From NCBI GenBank assembly GCA_022376465.1, contig JACDTU010000006.1:1550001-1614000 (forward strand): a DNA stretch of 64,000 nucleotides, written 5' to 3'. Positions 45,707 to 60,235 of the stretch are shown in pieces (position 1 is the first letter of the stretch; every line of letters begins with the position of its first letter). The DNA is from Cubamyces lactineus. Lineage: Eukaryota > Basidiomycota > Agaricomycetes > Polyporales > Polyporaceae. Under the pieces are notes generated by a model that saw only the letters and a program-made list of their open reading frames with translations, searched no databases and was not told where the DNA came from. Both the position numbers and the translations under genes were made by a program.

Positions 45707-48700
45707 ATGATGAGGATCCAAGGTGCGGCTGAAGGGAGACGGCCTCACTCAAGGAACAAGAAGTGGGTGGCAGGTCAAGGAGAACCGCGCTCTGGCCATG
45801 GAAGCGATACCGAGCGATGGGAACGTGGTGGTCACCGTCGTCGTGGGGGCAGGGGTCGTGCGCACGACCAACATGGCGGCCATCTCACTGTACCCAATGG
45901 CGTCCAAGAGGACGGCGCGAGCGCCACAGAAGATGAACACGTCAGCGGGGATAGCGTGCATGAAGAGGATCACGATGAAGACGAACCTGTGTTGGAGACT
46001 GCTGAGGAGCGCGAGAAGTTCTACCAAGAGGTACGCGGGACCCTTGATGACTGACGCGTGGACAGCTCACCCTTCGTTCAAGCTTGTGAAACAACGAGAA
46101 GCAGAGCGCAAGAGAGCCATTGCGGAAGGCAAGATGGACGATCCCCTCGTTCCCAAACGCCTCGACGAAGCGATTACCATGGTCGGGACTTGTATGGACA
46201 TGTGCCCAAGGTTCGAGAGGTACCGACGGGAGCGAGAGAACAATCTGGACAAGTGGGAAGTTGTACGTGCATAGCTGTTGCTTCATCTTATGGCTTCTGG
46301 GGCTGCTGAGTTTCGGGAGGTCGGGTCGGGTCCCTTCAGGTACGTACAGCCCTTTTCGGGTCATTGCCCTGAAGCGTGGTCTTTCCATTGACCACGATAG
46401 AGGTTTACCATGCATCAATTGCTCACTTGACTATACATAGGACCTGCACTTGTCCGACATGTCTGAAGCGCAGATGTCTCATTGTTGGCTTGCCGACGCT
46501 ACGCTACTCAATGCATTCGATCCGACCTGCGAGCTGAAGCGGCCCCTGTTATGTCGACTACTAAGCTGATTCTCTCCCAAGATTCCGGGCACGAAGCGCG
46601 TCGACCACAAGCGTGCTGTGAAGATCTACGAGCGCGCCGCCGGTGATAAGACACTCCCTTCTGACCTGAGACCACCTCCCGTCCTGAAGGTATGCTGTGA
46701 TCGTCGAGAAGCCACAAAATACGCTAATATATGCGGCAGAAAACGCTTGACTACCTGTTCCACGACCTCTTGGTACGAGAAGGTTTCTCCCAAACATACG
46801 ACTTCATCCGCGATCGCTCCCGCGCCGTTCGCAATGATTTTACCATGCAACACGAGACGGGCCCGCTTGCCATCGAGTGTCATGATCGCTGCGCCCGATT
46901 CCATATCATTGCTCTGCACCTCGAGCGTGATAGCCCGCGATTCTCCATAGCGCTGGAAGAACAGCAATTGATGAACAGTATGTTGAGATGTTTCCCAGGC
47001 GAAGTCTGTATTAACCTCAACCTCCTCAACAGCGCTTCAGAGCTTGAAAGAGTTCTACGAAGACCAACGTGGTCGATATCAGGCACCCACCGAGCTCGAG
47101 ATGCGTGTGTATCACCGACTGATCCACATCCGCGACCAGAAAGAACGCCACGAAGACATTCCAGACGAAATAAGGAATCACGCCGTGTTCCGTTTGACAA
47201 CGGCGTTCCGTCAGCGCGTGCAGGCAGCCAGCGCGCCGATATCGAAGAATTCGAAGCTCGTCGTGGATGCTGAAGCTATGCAGATCTTTTCCCAGTTAGC
47301 GGATGTGCTGCGTGGCGAGAACAACGTCGTGATGATATATCTGGTCGCATGTATCTTGGAGAGGCACTTCGGCAAGGAAGCCATCGACGATATTGAGGTC
47401 ATCCGCGGAGACCTCAGTATACCGGACATTATCGATGGCATCTCCAAACCCCTGGAGGACGAGACCCACCTATCTCCTGAGGATGAGGCCTTCGTCACCG
47501 AGAGCCCTACGTCCATCACGGAAGATAGCCCTGAGGTTCAGCAAGTCTCTACTCCGACCCCAGCGCCCCCGGTCCCCTCGCCCTTCCCTGCCTCATCTTC
47601 CCCTCAGTCTTCCTTCGCCCCAATCGCTACCTCGTCATCCGCCTTCTCTAACATAGGAGGAACATCAGCGTCCGGTGTCTTTGGGTCTAACACCATCTTC
47701 CCGTCGTCAACGTCTGCGCCAGCGAAATCGGCGTTCGGAAACCTGGCAACTAGGAGCTCCGTTTTCGGTGGTGTAACGTTTGGATCGTCCTCTAGTGCAC
47801 CTGCTGCGTCTGCCTTTGGTGGTGGAAGTGCGCCGAAGTCGGTGTTTGGCTCCTCAGGCTCATCCTCAAGTCCGTTCAGGTCGAGTACGAGCTTCGGTTC
47901 GCCATCCGGCGCGTCCACTACTACTCCAGACCCTGCAAAACCTAGTGCTCCTTCGACCTCGCAATCCACATGGTCCATGCAACCGACGCCGGCGGCGGAT
48001 TCGTCTGCTGCTCCGTCTGCTCCGTCCCAGCCGACGCTCTCCTCTACACTTTTCCCTTCCGCATCTACAGAGCCGTCACCTCCCCATCCTCTCAACCCCT
48101 TCGCATCAAGCTTTACTCTTTTCGGTGCCAAGCCATCTCCTCAGCCTCAGCCTGGCTCATCCACATCACAGCCATCTGAGGATGTACGCCCTCCACCCCC
48201 ACCACCAATCTTCTCTGATCCGTTCGGTGTACCACCGGCTGGACCTCTGTTCCCTTCCTCACAGTCTGCCCCATCTCCATCGACTAATGGCTTCTTCAGC
48301 ATATCGCAGCCACCCTCCGTACCTCAATCTGCACCGCAACAACCCCCAAATATCGCACCCCTGCCCGTGCCGGCGGCGCCAGGGGAAGAGGCTGCACGGG
48401 AAGATATGCCGCCTGCTCCGACGCCCACAAGGATCATCGAACGACGACAGACGTTATGGGATCTTCCTGGGTCGTCGTCACCGTTCTCACGACTGAAGGA
48501 GGAGAAAATGACCTACACACCCTCTCCCGGAACTCCTACCGTCCCATCATCCCCTGTTTCCCCTACTGCCGCCCCTCCCGTCCTGGGCAAGCACAATCCT
48601 ATCACCCTCCCCCCAACACCAACCACGAGATGGTTCGAATCGCCAGAGGCTTCTCTCTCTCGGAAGCGATCTGTGATACACTTCCCATCGCTCACGATGC

Positions 48701-50925
48701 CTACACCTAGCATGACCGACGTCCTAAGCCCTATTCATCTCACGACACCTACTGGCAAGTCGACGCCTTCGTCCAGTAGCACATCAGGCCTCCTTCTGCA
48801 GATGGGCACGCCGGCTGTCGAACGTGGACCAGTCTTGCAGTCCCAACCTACCCTTATTATCGATAACACTTCTCCCGTGTCGGCCAAGCAACCAAAGCCT
48901 ATCCTCGAGATCAAGACTAACGGGATATCCTCATCGCCCTCCAAGGGCAAGGCGAAGGAATGTCCAGAAGACCTCGAGCGAAAGGCGCTTCACTTTTTGC
49001 GTACCGGACTTCTTATGCGGGACTCTTGGACCCGATGGCGGAAACGCAGGGAGACCAACAAAGCTTGGGAGGAAGCTCGCAAGCGCAGCGAATCCTATCA
49101 GGCTGAGGTCCATCGAGCGCGTCTCTCTGCCAGCCAGAACGGTCGCCAGGCCGAGGACCAATCCCTGAAGAAGCGACGAGTGTCTTCGGTCCAGCCTGTA
49201 GATACCGTACAAGCACGTCGTGTCAAGCGTCGCAAATCGTCCCAGTTTGCAGCCGAGCCATTGACGGACGAGGCTCTCGCTCAACGATTACAGGAGGTAT
49301 GTTGTTGCCTCTGTTCGTGCAGCGATTGAAGTGATGTTGACTGTGGCAACAGAATCACGAGGAGAACGAGAAACGATGGGCCCAAGGCTCCTTCAGGCGG
49401 ACGATCGTGGACCGCCTCAAGGCGAGCTTGTCTCCTGGAGTTGAGCTTCCCGAGTGGTGCATCTGGCTGTCGACAAATTCCGTCAACGACAAGACCGCAA
49501 TCTGGCTCGAGCACAAGTTCGACGTTCCTGCATCCGGCCACTGGGTATCAGAGAACGTATTCTGCATCCCGGCGTTCGACCCGCCTGTGCAGCACCAAGG
49601 CTCTCCTGGTTTGATTGTTTTCGAGCGTTCCCCGCTCGAGGGCGTTGATGACGAAATTGAGAGGTATGGATGCGCATATACCAAGCCATCCAGAATACCA
49701 ACACTGACGCGATGCATGTGCACAGGAAATATCGCGTCATCGACGACTGCGCACGTTTGAGGGACATTCTCGAGACTCGTCTTCCACCGGACCAGGAACA
49801 TTATACGCCTTGCCTCCTGGTTATCAACTGGTCGGAGAAGGAAGACGATGTCAACACCAGGGATTTCGTCGAGATGGTCAGTACCTATTGGTCAGAACGA
49901 CAGGAATATGCTAACATTATGGCAATGCAGACTCAGAAGGCTGTTCGAGACGGTGCTCTGAAACATGTCTCCTACTTCTCTGTATCCGCAACCGCCAAGG
50001 AGCTCGATCGGAAGTTCGCGGACATCGTGAATGCGACACCGGTCGATACGGAGGATCGTCTGTCCGTTCGGCTCTCTTGGAAGGGTAAGTTACTATGACC
50101 AAACCAAACGATCAAGCGCTCAACTCCATGTAGATATCCGGAAGCTGCTCATCTCACCAGTCGAATCCGCCGTATCTGACCTAGTGGACAGCTGCTGGTC
50201 CGATGACGAGTGTACGTGCTCTTGCATATGTTGGAATTCGGTATCTAACATGCAACATGCAGTCAGTTGGACTCGATATGACCGAGTCATAGCCGCAACG
50301 GAGGAGATCCTAAACGCGGCACTTCGCACGATTCTGGGTCTGTTCCCGGATACCCCCTCGCACGTAACAATTGAGATACCAGAGGACGTACCCCAACCGG
50401 GCGAGATGGGCAGAGGATATGCGACTGGCCCGTTCGCGGAAGGCCTTGCGAAGCTCTTAGCTACCTCGGCACAGGAGGTTCTAGGAAACAGGATCTCCTC
50501 GTCGATAGTCCTCCCTCGTGACTCCGTTAACGCAGCAGTGCGTGACGTCGAGAGCGCAATCGAGTTGCGAGTCACTCGCCTCCGCCAACTTGCCGCGGAC
50601 GAAACATTGAAGGCTTCCTTCATCGGACCGTCGCCCAAGCGGCGCGCATCCCAAGGCGATCTCCGGCTTAACGGGTACGTTCACACCCTGGATACATACG
50701 CCAGGTCGGTCGTGCTTATGAGCTCTCAGGTCCACCTCTTCGAAACGCATACGCATGTCGCCTTCCGAGGATGGCGATCTCGAGGTCGACGCTGACGCGG
50801 CGTCGGTCTCCCCGCCCCCGAGCACGTCCGGTGCGACGGACATCGCCGATAAGCCTCTCGTGACTGTCGCGATGCTCCGCGCCCTGACGCGCGATGTGTT
50901 GAAGACGTATGGGACTCCGAAGTAG
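45707..50925 (+). CDS. SAC3: SAC3/GANP family mRNA export scaffold, 1476 aa
   Basis: Eleven exons (45707-46030, 46083-46262, 46582-46689, 46740-46977, 47033-49296, 49353-49663, 49726-49876, 49931-50084, 50134-50211, 50263-50729, 50770-50925) sum to 1477 codons. The SAC3 domain is clear: MVGTCMDMCPRFERYRRERE, VDHKRAVKIYERAAGDKTLP, DYLFHDLLVREGF and NTLQSLKEFYEDQRGRYQAP. A long Ser/Pro/Phe-Gly-like disordered region follows (VFGSNTIFPSSTSAP and similar). A helical C-terminal half includes LAQRLQENHEENEKRWA. Family knowledge: Sac3 scaffolds the TREX-2 complex (Thp1, Sem1, Cdc31, Sus1) at nuclear pores and links transcription to mRNA export. FG-like pieces fit nuclear pore contact. The last intron (40 nt) is the least certain. 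An ATG upstream of 45707 is not excluded. Confidence 0.9.
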
Positions 50926-51451
50926 ACTGCGGACTTCATACAGAGGTGTACGAGTTGTCGCATGGTTCTGTTGACGGAATTGCTCGCATATTGTCGCACT
51001 ATCCCAGTTTTGTATATATCATCTAGCTTACTTGCTTCGCGCTCTGAGACACCCTCCGGATACGTGGATTGGATTGCGTGGCTACTTAGTCTCACAACAA
51101 GGATTGTTCAAGACGATAACACAATTCATATACACCGATAATACAGCACCTACGACACGAAAACATGCAATCCTAGAAGTAACATGTTCCTACAGCATGG
51201 ATGTTGTGAATGCACAGATGGTGATACATACATCTTCCTTCCAGTGTCCGCTTCTGGAGCAATCATAATACTTATGCGCTTTGTGCGCTTTGCCGTTATA
51301 CCCTCCTCTGTCAATAACCCCCCCCCCCCCCGACTACCTGTTATCACGCTCTACGAAAGTTATAGACGACGACGGACCGAGCTGACATGGTGTTGTCAGC
51401 ACGAGTAAAACAATCCGTAGTGGGGACGCGCACCTAACGTTAACTCGCATC
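50926..51451. other. convergent intergenic region with a C homopolymer
   Basis: 3' flanks of SAC3 (plus) and of the FHA gene (minus). Holds a run of 14 C at 51318-51331; otherwise nothing is supported. Confidence 0.5.
51318..51331 (+). repeat. poly-C tract (14 C)
   Basis: A run of 14 consecutive C after aataa. Such tracts are slippage-prone, and the length should be treated as approximate in the assembly. Confidence 0.9.
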
Positions 51452-53637
51452 TCACGAGAACGCAAGAGTGGCCCACGCCGCCACGGCTCCCATGCTTGCG
51501 ATTGTAGCCGTCTGTGCGACCGCAGAAACAACGTCCATCATACGGCGACGCTTGGAGGGCAGTGGCCCAATCGGGCGCGCATCAGAGCTTGCTGCCGCTG
51601 AGGCGACGTCCTCCTCGTCCTCTTGGTCTCGCTTGCGTTTCAGCGCATTCGCAGACTGCCATGGATAATCAACTCCGAAGTCAGCTCCGGCGATATATGC
51701 GGTACTCACTGAGGAGGCTGCAGCGGCAGCGAGTTTGATTTCAGCAACTGCAGCAGCGGCCTCGGCACGCAGCGCCTTGACGGCATCTAGTTCCTCTGTC
51801 ATGCGCGCCCGTGTTTCTTGCTGCAGTTCGCAGGTTTCTGTGCCGTTATATGAATCAGCGAAAATCTCGAGACAAACAAGGAAGTCAGGCGAACCCTGTA
51901 GGATATCCTTAGCGGCTCTGATATCTCTGACGAGCTCCTCCATGCGCGTGGACTCCCGCTCAGCGAGCATGCTGCGTTCTCGCAGGTCGGAAACGAGGGT
52001 ACCAAGGCCGTTGAGTCGCGTCTGGACGCTGGAGAGCTGGTCGTCGCGCTCTAGAAGACGGTTATTCGTCTCTTGCACCCGATTGTCGAGAACGCTGAGG
52101 CGGTCCTTGGTCTGTTGGACGTGACTAGCGAAGATGGCTTCCTCTTCCTCATGCGTCGCCCGCATGGCGTGGAGCTCGCTCTGGTATTATAAGTCAATCG
52201 AATAAAGAGGTTGTGAACCCAGGAATCCGACGGATACTGACCAGGATCTCTGTTGCTTGTGCCTCAGCCATGGGTACAAGCGAATCAATCACTTGTGCGC
52301 CATGGTCGATGTGGTCTTCCACTCTGAAGCTAGTCGCAATGATCGTCTGGAGTTGTCTTGCGAATGCTTCGTCCCTCGCAGTGAGAAACTCTGGCTCCTC
52401 CACAGCATCAATACGCTCGGCTGCTTCAATCTCAACTTCTTCGACAATCATCTCATTGGGAGCGACCACCTGAGCCGGCGGTGAGAACGGCGTACTCCCT
52501 TCATCATCTGATATCTCGATAACTTCGGGGTAGGCCACCGTTGGAGGCGCAGGCGAGGGCTCAGAAGCACTCTCGACTGATTCTTCACAAGACACCGAGG
52601 CACTCGATGAACCTGGCCAGGCTCCAACAATAGGTGGTTCCTCACCGCCAGGTAAAGCAAAAGTAACATCAGCGCCGTCCGGAGAAGCGGACCGACTAGA
52701 AGAGAGCTCCATGTCTTCCTCTTCCAATTCCGCGGGAGGTACTGCTTGAGCGCCATCGCACAATGATCGTTCGTCGAGCTCTTCTGACAGACGCTCTGGC
52801 ACGAGGTGGACTGGGGGTAGGATGCTCTGAAGGAGACGGATACGTCGGCTCTGGCTGCCCGCTCCGAACAGGAGGCGCTGGAAAGTGGGCGGAGGGTTAG
52901 ATGGCAACGCCGGAGGCGATATCTCTCGGATGTCAGATTCGCCGTCCGACGTCGACGGGCACGACTCTGGAGAGGGAGGATATATGCCATAGCGACCAGA
53001 GTTAGATCTTGTGAGGGGCTTGTCCGGACTGGCCGGGTCGTCGTTCGTGACCGAGTTTGGCAGGGGTGAGGATGCTCGGGGAGAGGCGTCCCTGCCAAAC
53101 ATCAGCTGCACGCGGACCACGATGGGGCGCACGAGGAAGGCATCCCTCCCAACACTCTTCCCAAAAGTGATTTGGTCGCCATCGGCCAGGACTGTGGGCA
53201 CCTCCGGCTTCAATGGGGTTGACACGAGTTCACCCGGTCTGAGGATATGTGTTCCATGGTGAGAGCGGAGGTCAATGATGTAGACCTTGTGTCAGGGGAA
53301 AAGCAGTTTAGTATGCGGCCTCTGATGCTCAGAGGGGACCGTGGCATACGTTTCCGTACTCGGTGAAGGTGATCTTCGCATGCTTACGACTCACTACCGG
53401 GCACCGAAACAACGCTCGCCCGGGGTCGTCAGGGACATTTCCTTGACTAGACTTGCGTCCGACAGAAATCGTACGGGACGTAGACTTTGCGAAAGTGAGT
53501 GTTCCTGCGGGGTGGTCTCCGTACTCGTCGACATGGAGAACAATGCCTTCCACGTTGATGAGTACCTCTCGCCCGTGTTGGGCGTCGCATAGAGACAACA
53601 CACCTGAGATATTGAGCTTGCCTGGAGTCGAGTCCAT
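51452..53637 (-). CDS. FHA-domain protein with coiled coil and C-terminal membrane anchor
   Basis: Exons 53350-53637, 52242-53285 and 51452-52180 (the last may contain further short in-frame introns at about 51661-51714 and 51826-51882). The N-terminal FHA domain shows TISVGRKSSQG, then CPVVSRKHAKITF (the S-R-x-H signature) and YIIDLRSHHGTHI, which are the phosphothreonine-binding core residues. An acidic disordered middle and a coiled-coil segment (VLDNRVQETNNRLLERDDQL, then LNGLGTLVSDLRERSML) follow. A basic patch LKRKRDQEDEEDV precedes a C-terminal hydrophobic end (TIASMGAVAAWATLAFS) that reads as a tail anchor. The layout FHA-coiled coil-tail anchor is that of SLMAP/Far9/Far10 of the STRIPAK complex; assignment to it is inference. 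Start ATG 53637 is the first in frame. Confidence 0.8.
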
Positions 53638-53878
53638 CGTGCTGAACGTCCTCGACGGCGTCGAGATGATTATCGAGAACGAGGTAGAGGGCAAGCAGCG
53701 GCAGCCGGACGACGCGTGCTAAATGGCTGTGACTCGGCTGTGACTCTGTGCCCCTAAGGGATCAGAGTCACGCGTGATCATTTCCTTTTCCGCGAAATTC
53801 ACGCTCGTCGCGGCTCTGGCTCTCTGCCACAGCTCTGACCTTTTCCTCCATCTTGGCACGGTAGGGCACCCTATAAGC
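53638..53878. promoter_or_regulatory. divergent promoter between FHA gene and GPN1
   Basis: Only 241 bases lie between two divergent start codons, so both promoters and 5' UTRs must fit here. The sequence ctataagcATG just before the GPN1 start is a TATA-like string but is too close to the start to act as one. Confidence 0.5.
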
Positions 53879-55338
53879 ATGGCATCAACAGCGGAAGCAT
53901 CGAGCGCATCTTCAGAAAAGAAAAAGCCCATTGTGATCATCACAATCGGGATGGCTGGAGCGGGAAAATCCACTTTCGTGCAGCGAATAAACTCATATCT
54001 GCACTCCAAAGAGCCTCCTTCCCCGCCATACGTCCTCAATCTAGACCCAGCGGTTGCAAATACACCATTCGAAGCCAACATCGACATTAGAGACACAGTA
54101 GACTATCATAAAGTCATGAAGGAGTGTGTGTTTCTCCTGTTCTGTATTGGCTTGAATGATGACTAATGCGGTCCCCGCAGATATAACCTTGGGCCCAACG
54201 GGGGCATTTTGACTGCGCTCAACCTATTCACCACAAAATTTGACCAAGTCCTCGACATAGTCGAGAAACGCGCGGACACAGTCGAGTACGAGCCGTTCCT
54301 TTGCAGCGCACGGTCCCACGAAAGTTAACATAGCTTCAGTTACGTCATTCTAGATACCCCTGGGCAGATTGAGATCTTCACTTGGTCTGCGTCCGGTGCT
54401 ATCATTACGGATGCCGTTGCTTCGTCTTTGCCGACGGTCGTAGCATACATCATCGACACGCCCCGAACGACCGCTCCGGCGACATTCATGTCGAATATGC
54501 TCTACGCTTGCAGGTTAGTAGAGCTGCTTTTTCGCCCAAGTCAGATACATTGATCCGCATGCCCTCCAGTATTTTATACAAGACTAAGTTGCCTTTCATT
54601 CTCGTGTTCAACAAAACCGACGTGGAGCCACATGACTTTGCCATCGAGTGGATGCAGGACTTCGAGGCGTTCCAAGCTGCGCTTGCGACTCATAAGGGCA
54701 CGACGGACGACGAGGGCGAGCCAACATATATGAACAGCCTCATGAACAGCATGAGTCTCGTACTAGATGAGTTCTACAAGCATCTAACGGTGAGAATTTC
54801 CGCCTTGCTCCATAAATGTCCCCCTCACTGACACTGCACGATAGGCGGTCGGCGTATCCAGTGTTACCGGAGCGGGTATCAAAGAGTTCTTCGACGCGGT
54901 GGATGCGTCGCGCGCCGAGTATGAGAAGTACGTTAATCCTTGTGCTACGGGGAAGCCTGTCCGGTGCTGATCATTCACTTTAGGGAGTACTTGCCGGAGC
55001 TCCAGCGCGCGCGGGAGGCTCGTGAAAAGTCTTTGAAAGCCGTGAAGGAGGACTCCCTGAACAGGTTCATGAAGGACCTCTCACTTGACCGGGAAAAGAA
55101 CCCGGCTACCGCGGCAGCGGACCGCTGGAATCCCGAAGAAGAGGAAGAGGATGACGACGATCTCGACGTGAACATCATCGACCGCAGTGCGTACCCTACT
55201 CCTCTTTCTCATCAACACCTGGCGCTCATTACCGCGGCTCGTGTGTCAGGTGAGGATGCGTGGCCCGGGCAATATATCGACGTCACTCGTATGCGCCCAC
55301 GGAATGACCAGGGTATGGCTTGGCCAAGACCAGGCTGA
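53879..55338 (+). CDS. NPA3: GPN-loop GTPase 1 (Npa3/XAB1 type), 393 aa
   Basis: Six exons (53879-54123, 54181-54285, 54340-54513, 54570-54789, 54845-54927, 54984-55338) sum to 394 codons. The P-loop GMAGAGKS is at residues 24-31 and the GPN motif (LGPNGG) at 86-88. The switch segment [10 protein letters not shown] and the guanine-specificity motif FNKTD are also clear. Then comes a helical region ([20 protein letters not shown]) and an acidic stretch (EEEEEDDDD). The end [17 protein letters not shown], followed by MAWPRPG, closes it. Family knowledge: GPN1/Npa3 acts with partners GPN2/GPN3 in nuclear import and assembly of RNA polymerase II. The final exon is read through a stretch that could also be a short intron. 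Confidence 0.92.
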
Positions 55339-57184
55339 GTACTGAGTGTCGGTCCGGTGAGGCTCGGTATACGCTCTAGAGACCGGCGGGCGCGTCAGAG
55401 TAGGAAGAATCTGTATATTATCCCAGCCAAGCAGCTCCATTCGCAACGGACCCCGAATCACAAGGATTGGCTACTACCTCGCAACCTTGGTATGCCCTAG
55501 AAGCGTGTGCTTTGTCTCACGTCCTTTCAGCTGTAGTCCATCCGCAGCGCGCTTCGCGCGCCCATGGGCGCCAGCGGTGGCGTTAGTTGACATTTGGAGC
55601 GACGACCGTATGGCAACGACCATTCGGCATGTGTGCCCCCTTCTCATGTATCAGGTGCGATCCATTCGGCCTCATGTGAGCTGACAGGCCTATATTGCCG
55701 CTCGCCAGCCCGAAACTACCGCTGCATTCCTACACACGCATTTTCGGACACGATGTGATGCGTCCAAGACGCTCATGCTATCTCCTACGTACGTTCCGGG
55801 GTATCCATGTAATTGTGTAGTTGAGAGTTTGAATCGCCCGCTGCCTACCGGGGAAATAACTACCGCGGCGTGTACAACATCACGATGAGCATAGGTATTC
55901 GTTGACAATTCTCTAACGTCGGTGACTCATATCGGCGATGGGTAGTATATTTCCAGGCTCGCCACAGGTACGGTCAGGTGCTGAGACACGGGTTCCACCG
56001 TTGATGTAGAGCCGCAGGGCCGCTATTCAAAGATTAAGCACCGGGGCACCCCTATCTTGAAAGCGGCGAGAGGTGCTAGGGCGATTCTGTGGCAAATTAG
56101 CCATAATAAGGATTCCAGGTATTGCGAGGAACAGTCTGCTCATGGACGAGCAAGAAGTAGCGGTATGAATGGCGGGACGGGTTTGGTTCTGCTGAGTCCA
56201 GGCTTTTCCGGAACAGTACTGTGAGCAAAAATCGGTGCGGAATGTGTTATTCCTGCGCATGGGTAGTTCGGCGCTTAGCGATATATCATCGATGGCTCTC
56301 GGAATTCCTAGCGGCAATGTTCTTTGGCCGATCTTCTATGCGTAGTCCTTCGAATTTTGAGAGTTCCAGCGCGCCAAAGACGTCAATGGTCGAAGGCTCG
56401 GGGCGTTCGGCGGTAGTGGATTTACTTGGAAGGCTGGCAATGTGGCCCGGCCGCAAGCGTGGCGTTTAGGAACAGTTGTCGGTCCGTCGATTACATATCG
56501 CCCGCAGATCGTTCGATCGGTTCCGGAGATTCATCCTCGCCGCGGACTGCGGCATGCCGTCGCTGATACCGCGCGGTCAGTGAATGGCTGGTACTCACGA
56601 CCGACAGGACACTCACGCGGCAGTCCCATCTCTCAATCTGCAAAATTCTTCGTTGCTGTATGCGATGAGGGACCTCGTCCGCAGATGCACATAAATTGTT
56701 GAAGTCCCTGAGGATTAGATACACCGCATAATGGGAGCGGGAACATACTGGAGAGGTGAGATTGGGGCGCCGACCGTCGGTTATGGCATATTTCAATCCG
56801 GATGAACGTAAAGCTTACTTCAATGCTCCCCACCCCTCCACGCTCTGTGGATGCTATCAGTCAAAGGAGGCGCAATCACCCTCGTTACAACGAGTAGCGT
56901 GTTAATGGCATGTCCAAGCCGCTGGATTAGTAACGGGGTTCTCAGCTGCCTCTAGAACCGGCGTGCATCACACGCGAGTAGCTGAGAATGATGCCCGAGC
57001 CACTTGAATTCTAACTGTAGCTCTTGTGTGCGACAAGACCATATTGAACGGTTGAACTTAACGGGAAACGAACCTGGATACCGGGAAGGAACGCGTCCCT
57101 TCAACATTCCTTAATTGTGTTCGGTTGCTCCCCGCACTGCATCACATTTCCTTTTGAAGCGGAGCACTTGCTTATGTAATCCCC
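55339..57184. other. 1.8-kb gene-poor region
   Basis: No exon chain with recognisable protein. Short minus frames at 56027-56317 and 56491-56796 lack support. It holds the 3' flank of GPN1 and the CDK1 upstream region. Confidence 0.4.
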
Positions 57185-57190
57185 TATAAA
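57185..57190 (+). promoter_or_regulatory. TATA box of CDK1
   Basis: tataaa lies 166-171 bases before the ATG at 57356. A pyrimidine-rich run (ccctcaccctccccatctcc) at about 57216-57290 marks a probable transcription start region. Confidence 0.5.
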
Positions 57191-57355
57191 GCCCATAACT
57201 TGCAGCACGGTGAAATGCCCCTCACCCTCCCCATCTCCGTCTCTGTTCGCTCGCCACCTTCCCTTCCTCTCTTCCGCCCCCTCAAGCACCAGCGACGACC
57301 CGAATCGCTCTCTTGGAAGACCTCAAGACTTTTGAACTGAAGAACTTTCGGCGCA

Positions 57356-59052
<1,697 letters not shown>

Positions 59053-59831
59053 CCGCGCATCCCGTGCAAAGCTGCACACTCCGTCCTGGGCCCTACCGCA
59101 TCGCTTTCCGCCTCCTCGGCTCTCCCATCACATCTCGCGCTCTTCGTCGTTCCGGCTGTTATCCTTTCGTTCGCCATGCCATCCGTCCCACCATTCGCCT
59201 GTCCGTTTGTCGATGTCGATATCCACGCAGTCACGATCGCCCCGCTTTCCTATATCCCCCTCCCGTGCCTTGCGCAAATGCATCTCATGACACCACCACC
59301 TTCCTCTTTGTGTCCTCCGTTCCGGCTCCTCGCAGTTCACTACAGTTACAGCTCCAATTATAACGCGCACCTACGTATACATATATGCCCGCGTACGTAC
59401 ATTAGCATGTATTGCCCCGCCATCCGTCGTCGTCAATCCTCTTGTGTTTCATACTCGGTAACAGCCGCTGAAGTATCTCCATGATATCCCCAGAACTAAC
59501 GTGGCGTGCGTAGAGAATCTTGTTGCTAGCTCTGAATCGTGCTTTCGGCCCCTTTGGCGTGTTTCGGCCGTGCTGAATGGCATAGTGCTAAGCATTCCTA
59601 ATGCTGACTTTTCAGAGTATCGTGTACGGGTATAAGAAACGTTTGGGTGAGTCTGCGTCTAGCCTCACTATGAGTATCATCATTACATATCATGTAGGCG
59701 CCCAATACCCACCAGAATTCGACCTCCGCGGAAGGTCAGTCTTACAACCAAGTTCGCTCACTAGCTAGACTCGGACTTACACCTCTCCCATGTGTTCGCT
59801 CTTTTGACGAATGCTCGTCGTGTCTTCAGGA
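59053..59831. other. 3' flank of CDK1, no supported gene
   Basis: A pair of exon-like fragments at 59610-59740 (frame IVYGYKKRLG, donor gtgagt, acceptor atgtag, then AQYPPEFDLRG) might be a remnant or the end of an unresolved gene. No gene was assembled. Confidence 0.35.
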
Positions 59832-60235
59832 TCAAGCAGCAAAGAGCAGCTCTCTGAGTCGTTGAGCGCCCTTGCTAGACCATCTGCTCTGTCTGGTCGG
59901 CCTGCAGGCGGCACGCCTACGACGATGCATCAGCCAACAACATACCTGACAAACGCATGCGGCGTTCGGCTTTCTTGCCTTGTTAGCGCCTGAAGCTTGA
60001 TTTGAAACCATGCATGGCCACGCAGTTCCTTATTCAGCTGGAGGTACGGCGGACTGTCCATACCTAGCTCACCGGTGAAATCAGCACCAGAAAGCGCTGC
60101 ATTGTAGTGCCTGACCGCCACAGCTTCTAGCAGTCTCACCACTGATCTTCCGATGTCATCACTGGTGCCTCTTGGAGTATGTGATGGATGTCCGGGGATT
60201 ATGGCACGTTCCATACGATGTTGTAACAAGGCCAA
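59832..60235 (-). CDS. possible hypothetical protein, 3' exons
   Basis: A minus exon from about 60235 encodes MERAIIPGHPSHTPRGTSDD, then RLLEAVAVRHYNAALSGADF and LGMDSPPYLQLNKELRGHAW. It then splices at gtatgt...cctgcag (59933-59973) to a terminal exon ending in TGA 59832-59834. Composition is protein-like, but no family is recognised and the 5' end is unresolved. Upstream minus frames (60488-60721) may belong to it. Confidence 0.3.

Noticed and set aside
47604..48131. Minus frame of 175 codons opposite SAC3
   Set aside because: Lies inside the disordered Ser/Pro-rich exon of SAC3; composition is the mirror of that repeat-like sequence.
59610..59760. Small exons IVYGYKKRLG and AQYPPEFDLRG downstream of CDK1
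   Set aside because: Good local splice signals but no start, stop or partner exons found; may be a remnant.
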